A DNA stretch of 64,000 bases from an uncultured Clostridia bacterium (GCA_947627765.1 CANQXA010000006.1:1-64000); one strand, 5' to 3'; shown: positions 19,958-29,901, counted from the stretch's first letter. The notes: a model not told the origin generated them from the sequence alone. A program made the numbers and translations.

Positions 19958-20728
19958 TCAGGTGATCTCTCTGCGGATCGTTCCCAACGCATTTTTTTCG
20001 AGACGGGAGACCTGCGCCTGCGAGATCCCGACTTCCGCGGAGATCTCCGTCTGCGTCTTGCCCTCGTAATACCTAAGCCGCAAGATCTTGCGCTCCCGCT
20101 CGGTGAGGCGGTCGATCGCCTCCCTAAGCGCCACCCGCTCCGTCCAGATCTCGTCGCTCTGGCTCTCGTCGCACAGCTGGTCCATGAGCTGAAGCGTGTC
20201 GCCGGACTTATTGTAGACCGGTTCGAACAGCGAAACGGGATCGGAGATCGCGTCGAGTGCATAGACGACCTCCCTCTCTTTGACCTGCATCTCCTCGGCG
20301 ATCCGCTCGATCGTCGCCTCTTCGTCCCGCTCCTCGAGCCCTTCGCGGACTTTGAGGATACGGTACGCGGCGTCGCGGATGGAACGGGAGACCCGCAGGG
20401 AATTTCCGTCCCTCAAATACCGCTTGATCTCGCCGAGGATCATCGGGACTGCATAGGTGGAAAATTTGACGCCGAACTTGAGGTCGAAATTATCGATCGC
20501 CTTGATCAGCCCGACGCATCCCGCCTGAAAGACGTCGTCCGCATTTGCGTTCTTTGCCCAAAACCGCTTGACCAACGAGAGCACCAACCGCATATTCCCG
20601 ACGATAAAACGGTCGCGCGCCTCGCGGTCCCCCTGTTTCAAACGGACCATGAGCTCTTCGTTTTCCTGCTGCGTGAGTTTGGGCAAACCCGATGTGTCCA
20701 CGCCGCAGATCACAACTTTACTGAGCAT
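19958..20728 (-). CDS. sigG: Sporulation sigma factor SigG
   Basis: NMRLVLSLVKRFWAKNANADDVFQAGCVGLIKAIDNFDLKFGVKFSTYAVPMILGEIKRYLRDGNSLRVSRSIRD, characteristic SigG. Confidence 0.95.
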   Translation of the reverse strand: MLSKVVICGVDTSGLPKLTQQENEELMVRLKQGDREARDRFIVGNMRLVLSLVKRFWAKNANADDVFQAGCVGLIKAIDNFDLKFGVKFSTYAVPMILGEIKRYLRDGNSLRVSRSIRDAAYRILKVREGLEERDEEATIERIAEEMQVKEREVVYALDAISDPVSLFEPVYNKSGDTLQLMDQLCDESQSDEIWTERVALREAIDRLTERERKILRLRYYEGKTQTEISAEVGISQAQVSRLEKNALGTIRREIT

Positions 20729-20868
20729 TCTTCACCTCCTATGTATGCGGGACAAAAGTATTTGCATTTATGCAACGTTTTATGCAAAACATTTTCTTTT
20801 GCCCCAAACAGGGAGGCGCCGCGTCGGACCCGTATGCGTAACCGCAAAAAAATAACGGCGATTTGCCG

Positions 20869-21057
20869 TCATTCTTCCGTAAATAAGAGACATCCCGCGC
20901 GGAGATGCTCGGCGATCTTCTCCTTCAATCGTTCGGGAGAGACGCCGATTTTTTCGGCAAGACAACCGAGGCAGAGCTTTTCGTTGCCGCCGTTGTACTT
21001 TTTGTTGAGCCCGAGCTCATTGTAGGAGAGCGGCTTTCCGCAATGCGCGCAGGTCAT
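20869..21057 (-). CDS. Small CxxC/CxxC (zinc-ribbon-like) protein, 62 aa
   Basis: MTCAHCGKPLSYNELGLNKKYNGGNEKLCLGCLAEK...; ATGA overlap with the upstream GH27 gene. Confidence 0.75.
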   Translation of the reverse strand: MTCAHCGKPLSYNELGLNKKYNGGNEKLCLGCLAEKIGVSPERLKEKIAEHLRAGCLLFTEE

Positions 21058-22175
21058 TGGACTTTCAGGCGGTACACGCGGCACTGATGGGCAGGGACCC
21101 GTTCGATCAGCGTTTCGTTTACGATCGGGGCGGGCGCGCCGCTGTAGAGTTCCTTCCCCGTCAGCCGCTTCCCGCTGAACGAGGGAACGCCGAGATCGTC
21201 CTCCGTGATCCAGAAGTTCGCCGTCTCGTCGGTCAGGTTGAAAAATCCGACGGCGAGATCCCCGTTTCCGAGGATGCGCACGATGATGGGGAGATCGTCG
21301 TTCCCCCACTGGCGGAAGAGGAAGGGGCGGTTGCCGCGCTCGTCTTGGTCGATGGCGATGAGTTCGCGGTTGCCGAGGATCGCCCTCGTCGTATCATCCA
21401 TCTTGCGGATGTCACAGCCGATCATAAGGGGAGACCCCAAAAGGCACCAAGCGGCAAAGTGCAGGCGGTATTCGTCGTCCGTACATCCGCCGAGGCCGAC
21501 GTTCCCCTTTCCGTGCATCCCGACGATGAGCATATCCATGTCGTTGAAACAGCCGACGCCGCCGTAGGGCAAAATGTCGTACTGCTTCTTGATGAGCTCT
21601 TTGACCGACCCGAAATGGTCGAAGATGTCTCCCGTAGAACGCCACATATTGGCGCCCGTCGTGCCAATCCATTCATGGGTATTGTCGGCGCCCCAACTGC
21701 AACCGCTGAAAAGAATATCACGGCCGCAATTTGCAAGGGCGATCCCCATGCGGCGGTAGAGCGCTTTTCCTTCGAGGGAGAGCGGCTTAAAACAGTAATC
21801 GTACTTCAAGAAATCGACGCCCCATTCCGCAAACGTCGCCGCGTCGGTAAATTCGCGGTTCAGGCTTGCGGGATACTCCGCGCAGGTCATGGCTCCGCAA
21901 CAGGAATATATCCCGAGCTTGAGCCCTCTTGCATGGAGATAGTCGGCGACGTATTTCATCCCGTGGGGAAATTTTACGGGATCGGGGACCAATCTCCCCG
22001 CTCCGTCCCGCTCGCGGAGCGCCCAACAGTCGTCGATGACGACATATTCATAGCCGCATTGGTGAAGTCCGCCCGCGATCAGATCTTCCGCGGAGGAGAG
22101 GATCAGCTCCTCGTTAATGTCCTTTGCGAACGTGTTCCAAGTATTCCAACCCATCGGCGGGGTATGTTTGATCAT
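21054..22175 (-). CDS. Alpha-galactosidase-like glycoside hydrolase, GH27-type
   Basis: PPMGWNTWNTF, GLKLGIYSCCG, FLKYDYC, DMDMLIVG motifs. Confidence 0.92.
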   Translation of the reverse strand: MIKHTPPMGWNTWNTFAKDINEELILSSAEDLIAGGLHQCGYEYVVIDDCWALRERDGAGRLVPDPVKFPHGMKYVADYLHARGLKLGIYSCCGAMTCAEYPASLNREFTDAATFAEWGVDFLKYDYCFKPLSLEGKALYRRMGIALANCGRDILFSGCSWGADNTHEWIGTTGANMWRSTGDIFDHFGSVKELIKKQYDILPYGGVGCFNDMDMLIVGMHGKGNVGLGGCTDDEYRLHFAAWCLLGSPLMIGCDIRKMDDTTRAILGNRELIAIDQDERGNRPFLFRQWGNDDLPIIVRILGNGDLAVGFFNLTDETANFWITEDDLGVPSFSGKRLTGKELYSGAPAPIVNETLIERVPAHQCRVYRLKVQ

Positions 22176-22200
22176 CGCGGTTCTCCTATCGTTTTTCTCC

Positions 22201-22229
22201 ATTGTAGCACAACCTGCGCCGCGAATCAA
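22201..22229 (-). promoter_or_regulatory. Sigma-A-type promoter TTGATT-N17-TACAAT for the GH27 gene
   Basis: -35 at 22224-22229, -10 at 22201-22206, 17-bp spacer. Confidence 0.7.
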
Positions 22230-22252
22230 CGGATTTTGGAAAATTGATCGGA

Positions 22253-22963
22253 TCACACCAGCTTGGAGATCTCTTTTTTCAACCGTTCGATGATCTTTTT
22301 TTCGAGACGGGATATGTAGCTTTGGGAGATGCCGAGGACGTCCGCAACGTCCTTTTGCGTCATCTCTTCCCCGCCTCCGAGCCCGAAGCGCATCGCCATG
22401 ATCTTTTGCTCCCGTTCGGGAAGTTTTTTCAGCGCTTCCCTTAGCAATTCTTTTTCCACGCCCGACTCCACCCCTCCGTAGACCGATTCGCAGTCGGTAC
22501 CGAGAATATCCGAAAGGAGAAGCTCGTTTCCTTCGAAATCGGAATTGATGGGCTCGTCGAAGGAGATCTCGCTCTTGAGTTTCACCGTACGGCGCAAATA
22601 CATCAAAATCTCGTTTTCGATACAGCGGGAAGCGTAGGTGGCGAGCTTGATGTTTTTATCGGAGCGGAAGGAATTGATCGCCTTGATCAGACCGATCGTC
22701 CCGATCGAGATGAGGTCATCCCCGTCCACTCCCGTATTTTCGAACTTGCGGGAAATGTAGACGACCAGCCGCAGGTTATGCTCGATCAATTTTGCCTTGA
22801 CCGCTTCCGCCTCCCTGCCCTCCTCGAGTTTTTTGATCATCTCCGACTCCTCCTCCGAGGAGAGCGGCAGAGGAAGCGCTTCGCTTCCGCAAAGATAATT
22901 TACGACGTTTTCGCTTCCCTTTATCCTTTGCAGCCACTCCTTGAGCCGTTCGATGATCTTCAC
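22253..22963 (-). CDS. sigE: Sporulation sigma factor SigE
   Basis: [66 protein letters not shown] start with GGAGG SD. Confidence 0.95.
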   Translation of the reverse strand: MKIIERLKEWLQRIKGSENVVNYLCGSEALPLPLSSEEESEMIKKLEEGREAEAVKAKLIEHNLRLVVYISRKFENTGVDGDDLISIGTIGLIKAINSFRSDKNIKLATYASRCIENEILMYLRRTVKLKSEISFDEPINSDFEGNELLLSDILGTDCESVYGGVESGVEKELLREALKKLPEREQKIMAMRFGLGGGEEMTQKDVADVLGISQSYISRLEKKIIERLKKEISKLV

Positions 22964-23762
22964 CTGAAACCTCCAAAAGTACGGCGCTTAGTATGACTTG
23001 ATACTTTTTCCCGACCTCGCCCACCGTAAGATAGACCTCGTCCGCCGCGCGCATTTTCCCGTCTGCTTCGATCTCCAACCGATCGGGACGGAACACGGGC
23101 GCGTCCCGCTCTCCGTTGACCGTCTTGACCCTGATCCGCCCCTCCGCCTTCGGATTGGCTCCGAAGAGCGCGAAGATCCCCGCGGCAGAGGTCACGCAGA
23201 CGGGCTTCCCGCGGAATTCGAGCAAATTTCCGCTGTCGGCATACCCTGTCCACCGCACGGTGCGTTCCCCCGACGTCAAGACGCAGGCGAGCAAATTCCG
23301 TTCCTCTCTGCGGTAGCGAAACGCTTTACGGATGAGCCTGCACATAGCGATCGCAAAGAGCGCGGCGGCGCCGAGTACAAGTCCGACGGGCGCCCGTTCG
23401 ACGATATATCCGCCCTGCTCGGCGTATTCCACGCGAAAAAAGGAATAGAGCGCGGTGAGCATTCCCCCGAGCGCAAACGTCAACAGGAAAAAAGCGCCCC
23501 CCGCAACGAGATAGGGTTTCAAACGCTTCCCCCTTACGGCGATCGCAACGAGCAAAACGCCGCCCGCGATTTTTACGGCGTATGCCGCGGCGTTGGGGAG
23601 CGTCAAAAGCGGAAATACAACCGCCTCCGCCGCTCCTATCCCCGACGCGAGCAATAATCGGAAGGCGGAAACCTTCTGTCTCGCGCATTTCAGGGCAAGA
23701 TAGAGCAGCACGCCGTCGAGCAAAAAATTTTCGAGAATCGCAATCTCGATCCATACGACCAT
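22776..23762 (-). CDS. spoIIGA: Sigma-E processing peptidase SpoIIGA-like
   Basis: N-terminal multi-TM region, C-terminal half with aspartic-protease-like [11 protein letters not shown] motif; immediately upstream of sigE. Confidence 0.88.
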   Translation of the reverse strand: MVVWIEIAILENFLLDGVLLYLALKCARQKVSAFRLLLASGIGAAEAVVFPLLTLPNAAAYAVKIAGGVLLVAIAVRGKRLKPYLVAGGAFFLLTFALGGMLTALYSFFRVEYAEQGGYIVERAPVGLVLGAAALFAIAMCRLIRKAFRYRREERNLLACVLTSGERTVRWTGYADSGNLLEFRGKPVCVTSAAGIFALFGANPKAEGRIRVKTVNGERDAPVFRPDRLEIEADGKMRAADEVYLTVGEVGKKYQVILSAVLLEVSGEDHRTAQGVAAKDKGKRKRRKLSLRKRSASSAALLGGGVGDDQKTRGGQGGGSGQGKIDRA

Positions 23763-23807
23763 ATCCCACCGTGCCTGCCATTATAAGCCTTGGAAGGGCA
23801 GAAAAAA

Positions 23808-23832
23808 GGGCATATCCCGTCGGAATATGCCC
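23808..23832 (-). terminator. Intrinsic terminator after rarA (GGGCATAT-loop-ATATGCCC then TTTTTT on minus)
   Basis: 8-bp perfect stem plus T tract. Confidence 0.85.
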
Positions 23833-23849
23833 GAATATGAGAGGTGATT

Positions 23850-25157
23850 TTACGACTTTTTCCCCTTCCGCAAGCGGATCTCGCGGACCGTTTTCTCATA
23901 CCCCTTCCCCGAAGGCGTATAGTAGACGCGGTCTTTGAGCGAATCGGGGAGATACTGCTGTTCGACGTATCCGCCGTAGTTGTGCGGATACTTGTACTTC
24001 GCACTGTCTTCCTTCATTTCGCGGCTACCGTAGGAACTGTCCCGAAGGTATTTCGGGATGTCGTCGTCGCGGTTGTTCTTCGCGTCCGCGCGGGCGGCGT
24101 CCATCGCCATGACGACGGAGTTGCTCTTTTCCGCCTCGCAGACGTAGATGATCGCCTCCGTGAGGGGCAGAAGCCCCTCGGGATATCCGATATTTTGGAA
24201 CGCGGTGAGTGCGGAAACCGCCATGACGAGCGCCTGCGGATCCGCCATCCCCACATCCTCCGCCGAGTGTGCGATCAGCCGCCTGATCACGAGGAGCGGA
24301 TCGCACCCCCCCTCGATCAAGCGCATCGCGTAGTAGAGCGCGGCGTTTGCGTCGCTGCCGCGGAGCGATTTGCAAAAGGCGGAAAGGATATCGTAATACA
24401 GATCTTCGTTATACGAGAGCGCTTTCCGCTGGATCGACTGTTCCGCGTCGGCAAGCGTAACCGAGATCACGCCGTTTTCGCCGGGCGGCGTCGTGAGGAC
24501 GGCGAGCTCGAGCGCATTGTATGCGGTGCGGAGGTCGCCTCCCGCGGTCATCGCGAGATGATCGAGCGCCGCGTCTTCGACCTTGGCATGGTATTCGCCG
24601 AGCCCGTGACGTTTATCGGCGAGCGCGCGCACGAGCGCCCCGCGGATCTCCGCCGTCGTGAGCGCTTCAAACTTAAAAACGCGGCACCGCGATACGATCG
24701 CGGGCGTCATCGAAGCATAGGGATTCTCCGTCGTCGAACCGATGAAAAGAATGGTCCCCTGCTCGATCGCGGGAAGAAGCGAGTCCGATTGGGTCTTGTT
24801 GAAGCGGTGACATTCATCGAGCATCAAATACGTTCGCTTATTGAACATTCTCAAATTGTCACGCGCCTTCTCCACCGCCTTTTTGACGTCGGAAACCCCC
24901 GAAGAGACCGCGTTCAACTTGATAAAATCGGCATTGGTCTGCGCGGCAATGATGTTCGCGAGCGTCGTCTTTCCGCACCCGGGGGGGCCCCAAAAGATGC
25001 AACTGCCGAGACGGTCAAGCGCGATCGCACGCCGAAGCAAGGACCCTTCCGAAATCAAATGGCTTTGCCCGACAAAGTCCTTTAAGGTGGAAGCGCGCAT
25101 CCGCTCCGCAAGCGGTTTCGCGCGCTCTTCGTTATCGTTAAAATCAAACAAGTCCAT
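23850..25157 (-). CDS. rarA: Replication-associated recombination protein A (RarA/MgsA AAA ATPase)
   Basis: GPPGCGKTTLANIIA, LDECHRFNKTQSD, FIGSTTENPYASM. Confidence 0.95.
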   Translation of the reverse strand: MDLFDFNDNEERAKPLAERMRASTLKDFVGQSHLISEGSLLRRAIALDRLGSCIFWGPPGCGKTTLANIIAAQTNADFIKLNAVSSGVSDVKKAVEKARDNLRMFNKRTYLMLDECHRFNKTQSDSLLPAIEQGTILFIGSTTENPYASMTPAIVSRCRVFKFEALTTAEIRGALVRALADKRHGLGEYHAKVEDAALDHLAMTAGGDLRTAYNALELAVLTTPPGENGVISVTLADAEQSIQRKALSYNEDLYYDILSAFCKSLRGSDANAALYYAMRLIEGGCDPLLVIRRLIAHSAEDVGMADPQALVMAVSALTAFQNIGYPEGLLPLTEAIIYVCEAEKSNSVVMAMDAARADAKNNRDDDIPKYLRDSSYGSREMKEDSAKYKYPHNYGGYVEQQYLPDSLKDRVYYTPSGKGYEKTVREIRLRKGKKS

Positions 25158-25179
25158 AGTTCGTCCGTAAAGTTCAATT

Positions 25180-25205
25180 TATGTCTGACACAATACATCG
25201 CAAAA
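25180..25205 (+). repeat. Palindromic intergenic motif, copy 2 (TATGTCTGACACAATACATCGCAAAA)
   Basis: Upstream of rarA; aligned to the other copies. Confidence 0.65.
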
Positions 25206-25212
25206 ACGCATT

Positions 25213-25238
25213 TATGTCACGCATAGTACATTGCAAAA
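25213..25238 (+). repeat. Palindromic intergenic motif, copy 3 (TATGTCACGCATAGTACATTGCAAAA)
   Basis: In tandem with copy 2, 33-bp period. Confidence 0.65.
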
Positions 25239-25241
25239 CCC

Positions 25242-26033
25242 CTAAATTAGGAGTGATTTTACCTTTTCGACGCTCGTTTTCCCGAGCTTGTAGCCCTCTT
25301 CGTAGGCAAACGCGAGATCTTTGACGGCATATTGGTCCATCCCCCCGAGATCGGGTTCCAACCACAAATCGACGTATTTGCGGGCAAGATGTTTGCGTTC
25401 CGTCATGCGGGTGTCCATAATGTCGATGATGCGCAGGACCGTATCGACGAGCCTGCCCTTGACTTCCTTGACCCGCGGAAGATCGCCGAGCACATCGACG
25501 GCGACGATGACGTCCGCGCCCATCTCTTTGAGCTCTTTGGTCGGGACCCGCTCCAAGATCCCGCCGTCTACGAGCATTCTGTATTCCCCTATGGACGCAG
25601 GCGTGAACACGCCCGGGATCGATCCCGACGCCACGACCGCGTCTACCACATTCCCGCTGTTCAAAACGACTTCTCTGCCGCCAACGAGGTCGGTCGCAAC
25701 GCAGACGAACGGGATCTCCAGCTCGGAAAAATCCTTCTCGCCGATCAGCCCTGCGATCTTACGGCGCACCTTGGTCGTTTTCATGAGCCCGTTCCGGTGA
25801 AAGGGGGCGGGATTGAGCGCCGCAAGGTCGATCAGTTTCAGACCGAGCGCCGCTTTCTTCATCTCGGACGGAGTGATCCCCGCGGCGTAGCAGGCGCCCA
25901 CGACGGCGCCCATCGAACAGCCTGAAATGAGATCGGGGCGGATCCCCGCCTCCTCCATCGCCTGCAAAAATCCGATGTGCGCAATGCCGCGCGATCCGCC
26001 CGCGCCGAGCGCGAACCCCAATCTCCGACTCAT
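25242..26033 (-). CDS. Patatin-like phospholipase family protein
   Basis: GFALGAGGSRGIAHIG, GCSMGAVVG (GxSxG), DGGI. Confidence 0.93.
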   Translation of the reverse strand: MSRRLGFALGAGGSRGIAHIGFLQAMEEAGIRPDLISGCSMGAVVGACYAAGITPSEMKKAALGLKLIDLAALNPAPFHRNGLMKTTKVRRKIAGLIGEKDFSELEIPFVCVATDLVGGREVVLNSGNVVDAVVASGSIPGVFTPASIGEYRMLVDGGILERVPTKELKEMGADVIVAVDVLGDLPRVKEVKGRLVDTVLRIIDIMDTRMTERKHLARKYVDLWLEPDLGGMDQYAVKDLAFAYEEGYKLGKTSVEKVKSLLI

Positions 26034-26063
26034 AATCGATCTCTCCCGCGAATACCCTTTTTT

Positions 26064-27011
26064 ATGGGCATTATCTCCAAAGGCGTAAAAAAATTTTCCC
26101 CGCTATTCATAACGGCCGCCGTTGCGGGCGCGCTCGCCGCTTTTCTGATCTTCCCCGCGCGCTACGCGAAGGAGGTGCGCGACGGGATCGCGCTGTGGGC
26201 GATGAGCGTGCTACCCGCGACGCTTCCTCTCCTCTTTCTTACGTCGATCTTCACCAAACTGAAGCTCTTCGGAAAGGTCTCGGGTTGGCTTACCCCTCTT
26301 TCCCGCGCGCTCTTCGGCGTCTCGGGAACGGGCGCGGCAACGGCCCTGCTTTCTGCGGTCTCGGGTTATCCCGTCGGGGCGCGCGCGGTCTACGATCTGA
26401 CCGAAGCGGGACTTCTTCCCAAGGAGGAGAGATTCCGCACCGCCGCGATCTCCACCACGACGGGCCCCGCCTTTCTCGTCGGCGCAGTGGGCGCGGGGAT
26501 CTTCCATAGCGCGAAAATCGGCTGGATCCTCTTTGCCGCCCATCTCATCGGCGTATATTTCGTCGGCATACTCCTGCGCCTCGGGGCAAAACCTTTGCGG
26601 ACGGCTCCCGCTCCCGCCGCAAAGCGATCGGAAGAGATCTCGGTCGGGAAGATCTTGGAATCCTCGGTGCTGTCCGTTTTATGCGTAGGGGGTGCGATCG
26701 CAATCTTTTATGCGTTCGGCGCCATTGCCGAAGACATCGGCGCCGCGCTCCGCCTGCCCGACGGGGCGATCGCCGTCTTCAAGGGACTTTTGGAGATGAC
26801 GACGGGCTGTGCCGCGGTCGCGGGAAAGACCACGCCGATCGCCTTGGCGGAATGCGCCTTTTTTGTCACCTTCGGCGGTTTCTGCGTCCTATTGCAACAG
26901 CTCGCCTTCCTCGGGCGCGCCGACATCAAGACGGCACCCTTCCTCGCCGTAAAGTTTGCGCAAGGAGCGGTCGCGGCGCTTGCGGCGTTTCTCTTCTCGC
27001 TCCTGCTCTAA
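26064..27011 (+). CDS. Sporulation integral membrane protein YlbJ-like (nucleoside-recognition domain)
   Basis: GIALWAMSVLPATLPLLF..., SGYPVGARAVYDL, TTGPAFLVGAVG. Confidence 0.8.
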   Translation: MGIISKGVKKFSPLFITAAVAGALAAFLIFPARYAKEVRDGIALWAMSVLPATLPLLFLTSIFTKLKLFGKVSGWLTPLSRALFGVSGTGAATALLSAVSGYPVGARAVYDLTEAGLLPKEERFRTAAISTTTGPAFLVGAVGAGIFHSAKIGWILFAAHLIGVYFVGILLRLGAKPLRTAPAPAAKRSEEISVGKILESSVLSVLCVGGAIAIFYAFGAIAEDIGAALRLPDGAIAVFKGLLEMTTGCAAVAGKTTPIALAECAFFVTFGGFCVLLQQLAFLGRADIKTAPFLAVKFAQGAVAALAAFLFSLLL

Positions 27012-27871
27012 CTGTAGGCGCCGAGCAACTTGAATTGAAGGCAATACTTTTCCGCCTCCGACAGGGCCCGTTTCACCCAATCAGCGGAGAGGTCGCCCGC
27101 AAATTCGATGAAAAAGCGGTACTGCCCGAATTGATCCTTTACGGGGCGGGATTCGATCCGCGTTAAGTTGATCCTGCGGTTCAAAAAGATCTTCAAAAGC
27201 CCCAAGAGCGACCCCGGACGGTCGGCACAGATCGCGGAAAAGAAGACCATCGAGCTGTTGGCAGGGATCTCTCCCCGCCGTTCCACCAAAAGAAACCGCG
27301 TAAAATTGCCCTTGTTGTCCGCAATATTTTCTTCGGACAGTACGACGCCTTGCCGGTTGATATGCGCCCCGACGATCCCCGCCGAATGCGCGTCGAGTTT
27401 GTTGAGACTTTCGACCGTCGCGGTCGAACGGATGTATTCCGCGGTGGGAAAATGTTCCTTCAAATAGCCCGCGCATTGCCCGAACGCCTGCTCGTGGGAG
27501 TAGATCCGTTCGATGTCCTCCCGCTTGACGCCTTCCAACGTGGCAAGACGGTGATCGACGGCGAGCGGAAATTCTTCCACGGCAAAGACGTCCTCCTCCT
27601 CGAGGAGGTCGAGGCATTCGAAGACGCCCCCGTTCAGGGAATTTTCGATGGGCAGAACGGCGTAATCCACCTCGCCCGACGTCAGCATCCGCACCGTCTC
27701 ATGGAAGGTATGGCAAAGGACGATCTCGTATCCCGCCCGCATTTTGCTTGCGGCAAGCTGGGAATAGCTCCCATCCGGTCCGAGACAGCTCACTTTCATG
27801 CGCGGCGCAAATTCCGAAGCCCGCGCGAGCCCGTCCTGTAATTTTTCCGTCTGTGTGGCATAGAGTTTCAT
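27008..27871 (-). CDS. pheA: Prephenate dehydratase
   Basis: VSCLGPDGSYSQLAA, LPIENSLNGGV, TRFLLVERR, ACT-domain ESRPVKDQFGQYRFFIEFAGD. Confidence 0.95.
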   Translation of the reverse strand: MKLYATQTEKLQDGLARASEFAPRMKVSCLGPDGSYSQLAASKMRAGYEIVLCHTFHETVRMLTSGEVDYAVLPIENSLNGGVFECLDLLEEEDVFAVEEFPLAVDHRLATLEGVKREDIERIYSHEQAFGQCAGYLKEHFPTAEYIRSTATVESLNKLDAHSAGIVGAHINRQGVVLSEENIADNKGNFTRFLLVERRGEIPANSSMVFFSAICADRPGSLLGLLKIFLNRRINLTRIESRPVKDQFGQYRFFIEFAGDLSADWVKRALSEAEKYCLQFKLLGAYS

Positions 27872-28896
27872 TATACTTTCTCCGCGATTCCGAGGATGAG
27901 CCGCTCGGTATCCTCCCAGCCGAGGCAGGGATCGGTGACCGATTTCCCGAATACGACGTCGTGCTCCTGACACCCCTCGACCAGAAAACTTTCGATCATA
28001 AACCCTTTCACCGCACGGCGGAAATCTCTGTCGTACAAACGGTTCTGCATGACTTCTTCCACGATCCTGATCTGCTGGCGGAATTGTTTGCCCGAATTGG
28101 AGTGGTTGGCGTCGATGATCACGGCGGGATTTTTCAGTTCGCCGAAGTTCTCATAGCCCTCGAGGATCTGCATGACCGTTTCGTAATGGTAGTTGGGGAT
28201 ATCGTTCCCGTAGTTATCCACTCTGCCGCGGAGGACCGCATGGGAATAGGGATTCCCGCCCGTTTTTACCTGCCAATTATGGTATTTGAAAACCTGCGGC
28301 TGTTGGGCGGCGTAGATGGAATTGAGCAAAACGGGAATGCTTCCGCTCATGGGATTTTTGATCCCGACGGGAAGTTCCACGCCGCTCGAAACCAACCTGT
28401 GCATTTGGTCCTCGCTCGACCGCGCGCCAATGGTCACATACGTCAAAAGATCCTCGACGTACGCGTAATTTTCGGGATAGAGCATCTCGTCCGCCGCGGA
28501 AAGTCCCGCTTCGGTAATGGAGGCGAGCAAGATCTCGCGGATGGTGCGGATCCCCTTCAAGGTGTCCTCCTTGTGCTCGATGTCGGGCTGGGAGAACATT
28601 CCCATATATCCGACCCCCTTGGTGCGGGGTTTGGCGGTATAGATGCGCGGGATGAGCACGAGACGGTCGCAGACCTTTTCGTTGAGCCTTCCGAGCCTGC
28701 GGACAAATTCCAAAACGGGCGCGGATTCATGTGCGGAACAGGGCCCTACGATGACAATGAGCTTATCGCTCTTCCCCGTAATGACGTCGAGGGCGAGACG
28801 GTCCCGCTTTTGCTTGACCGCGGCGACCTCGGCGGGAACGGGAAGTTCCGCGACGATTTCTTCGGGAGAGGGAATTTCGATCTGCTTTTCAAACAT
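27871..28896 (-). CDS. 3-deoxy-7-phosphoheptulonate synthase (DAHP synthase)
   Basis: IVGPCSAHE, PRTxGVGYMGM, GVELPVGIKNPMSG, DANHSNSGK. Confidence 0.95.
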   Translation of the reverse strand: MFEKQIEIPSPEEIVAELPVPAEVAAVKQKRDRLALDVITGKSDKLIVIVGPCSAHESAPVLEFVRRLGRLNEKVCDRLVLIPRIYTAKPRTKGVGYMGMFSQPDIEHKEDTLKGIRTIREILLASITEAGLSAADEMLYPENYAYVEDLLTYVTIGARSSEDQMHRLVSSGVELPVGIKNPMSGSIPVLLNSIYAAQQPQVFKYHNWQVKTGGNPYSHAVLRGRVDNYGNDIPNYHYETVMQILEGYENFGELKNPAVIIDANHSNSGKQFRQQIRIVEEVMQNRLYDRDFRRAVKGFMIESFLVEGCQEHDVVFGKSVTDPCLGWEDTERLILGIAEKV

Positions 28897-29374
28897 GAAG
28901 TCCTCTTTTTGCGTTAAGATAGTCGGCGACCGCCTTCGGGACATAATCCTCAAAGGGTTTCCCGAACGCGATGCAATTTTTCACAAGGGTGGAACTGACG
29001 TGGCAGTATTTCTGTTCGGCGGGGATATAGAGCTCAATGAGTTCGCCGCTTAAATCTCTGCTGGCATAAAAATCCGCCGTCTCGTATTCGAAATCCACGG
29101 TATTGCGCAAGCCGCGGACGTAAAACGGCGTATGTTCTTTTTCGAGGAGATCGACGATCACGCCGTCCCAAGCGACCACGCGGACGCGGGGCTCCGAACG
29201 AAAAACAGCGCGCGCCATCTCCACCCGCTCGCCGATCGAAAACATCTGCCGTTTGCTCTTATTTTCGGCAACCGCGACGACGACCTCGTCGAACAGCGCA
29301 AGGGCTTTCCCGACGGTATCGAAGTGCCCGATGGTAAACGGGTCGAAGGTACCTGCGAAGACGCATTTTTTCAT
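28889..29374 (-). CDS. coaD: Phosphopantetheine adenylyltransferase
   Basis: CVFAGTFDPFTIGHFD..., YVRGLRNTVDFEYE, SSTLVK. Confidence 0.95.
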   Translation of the reverse strand: MKKCVFAGTFDPFTIGHFDTVGKALALFDEVVVAVAENKSKRQMFSIGERVEMARAVFRSEPRVRVVAWDGVIVDLLEKEHTPFYVRGLRNTVDFEYETADFYASRDLSGELIELYIPAEQKYCHVSSTLVKNCIAFGKPFEDYVPKAVADYLNAKRGLHV

Positions 29375-29901
29375 GGAATTCTCCGAAACATGGTGATTTT
29401 AGTCCTGCCGTAGGAGCGAACGTCCGCGATTTCCCAGCCTTCGGGCGCCCTTTCCTCCCGCTCGCTCTCCGCGACGACGAGTCCGTCTTGTGCGAGAAGA
29501 GACCGCTCCGCTATGATCTTCAAAACCTCGTCCGTATACGATTCCTTATAGGGAGGATCGGAAAACACGAGATCGAATTTTCCCTCGGCGCTTTTAAGAC
29601 AGGTGCGGAAATCGAGCACGGTCACTTTGCCTTCCGCCTTCAACGCCGCGAGATTCTTTTTCAGAAGCGCTACGCTCTCGGGCGAAACGTCGTTGAAGAC
29701 GACAGAGGAAGCCCCTCTCGAGAGCGCTTCGATGCCGAGCGCGCCGCTGCCCGCGAACAAATCGAGAACGCGCGCCCCGGCGAGACGGAGCGCGAGGATC
29801 TGAAAGAGAGATTCCTTGACGCGGTCCGACGTCGGGCGGATCTCCCTTCCGCGAAATTCCGCAAGCACCCTGCCGCGGTATTTCCCCGCGATGATCCTCA
29901 C
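29371..29901 (-). CDS. rsmD: 16S rRNA (guanine966-N2)-methyltransferase RsmD
   Basis: RIIAGKYRGR...RPTSDRVKESLFQIL, LDLFAGSGALGIEALSRGA, SDPPY; GTG start. Confidence 0.93.
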   Translation of the reverse strand: MRIIAGKYRGRVLAEFRGREIRPTSDRVKESLFQILALRLAGARVLDLFAGSGALGIEALSRGASSVVFNDVSPESVALLKKNLAALKAEGKVTVLDFRTCLKSAEGKFDLVFSDPPYKESYTDEVLKIIAERSLLAQDGLVVAESEREERAPEGWEIADVRSYGRTKITMFRRIP

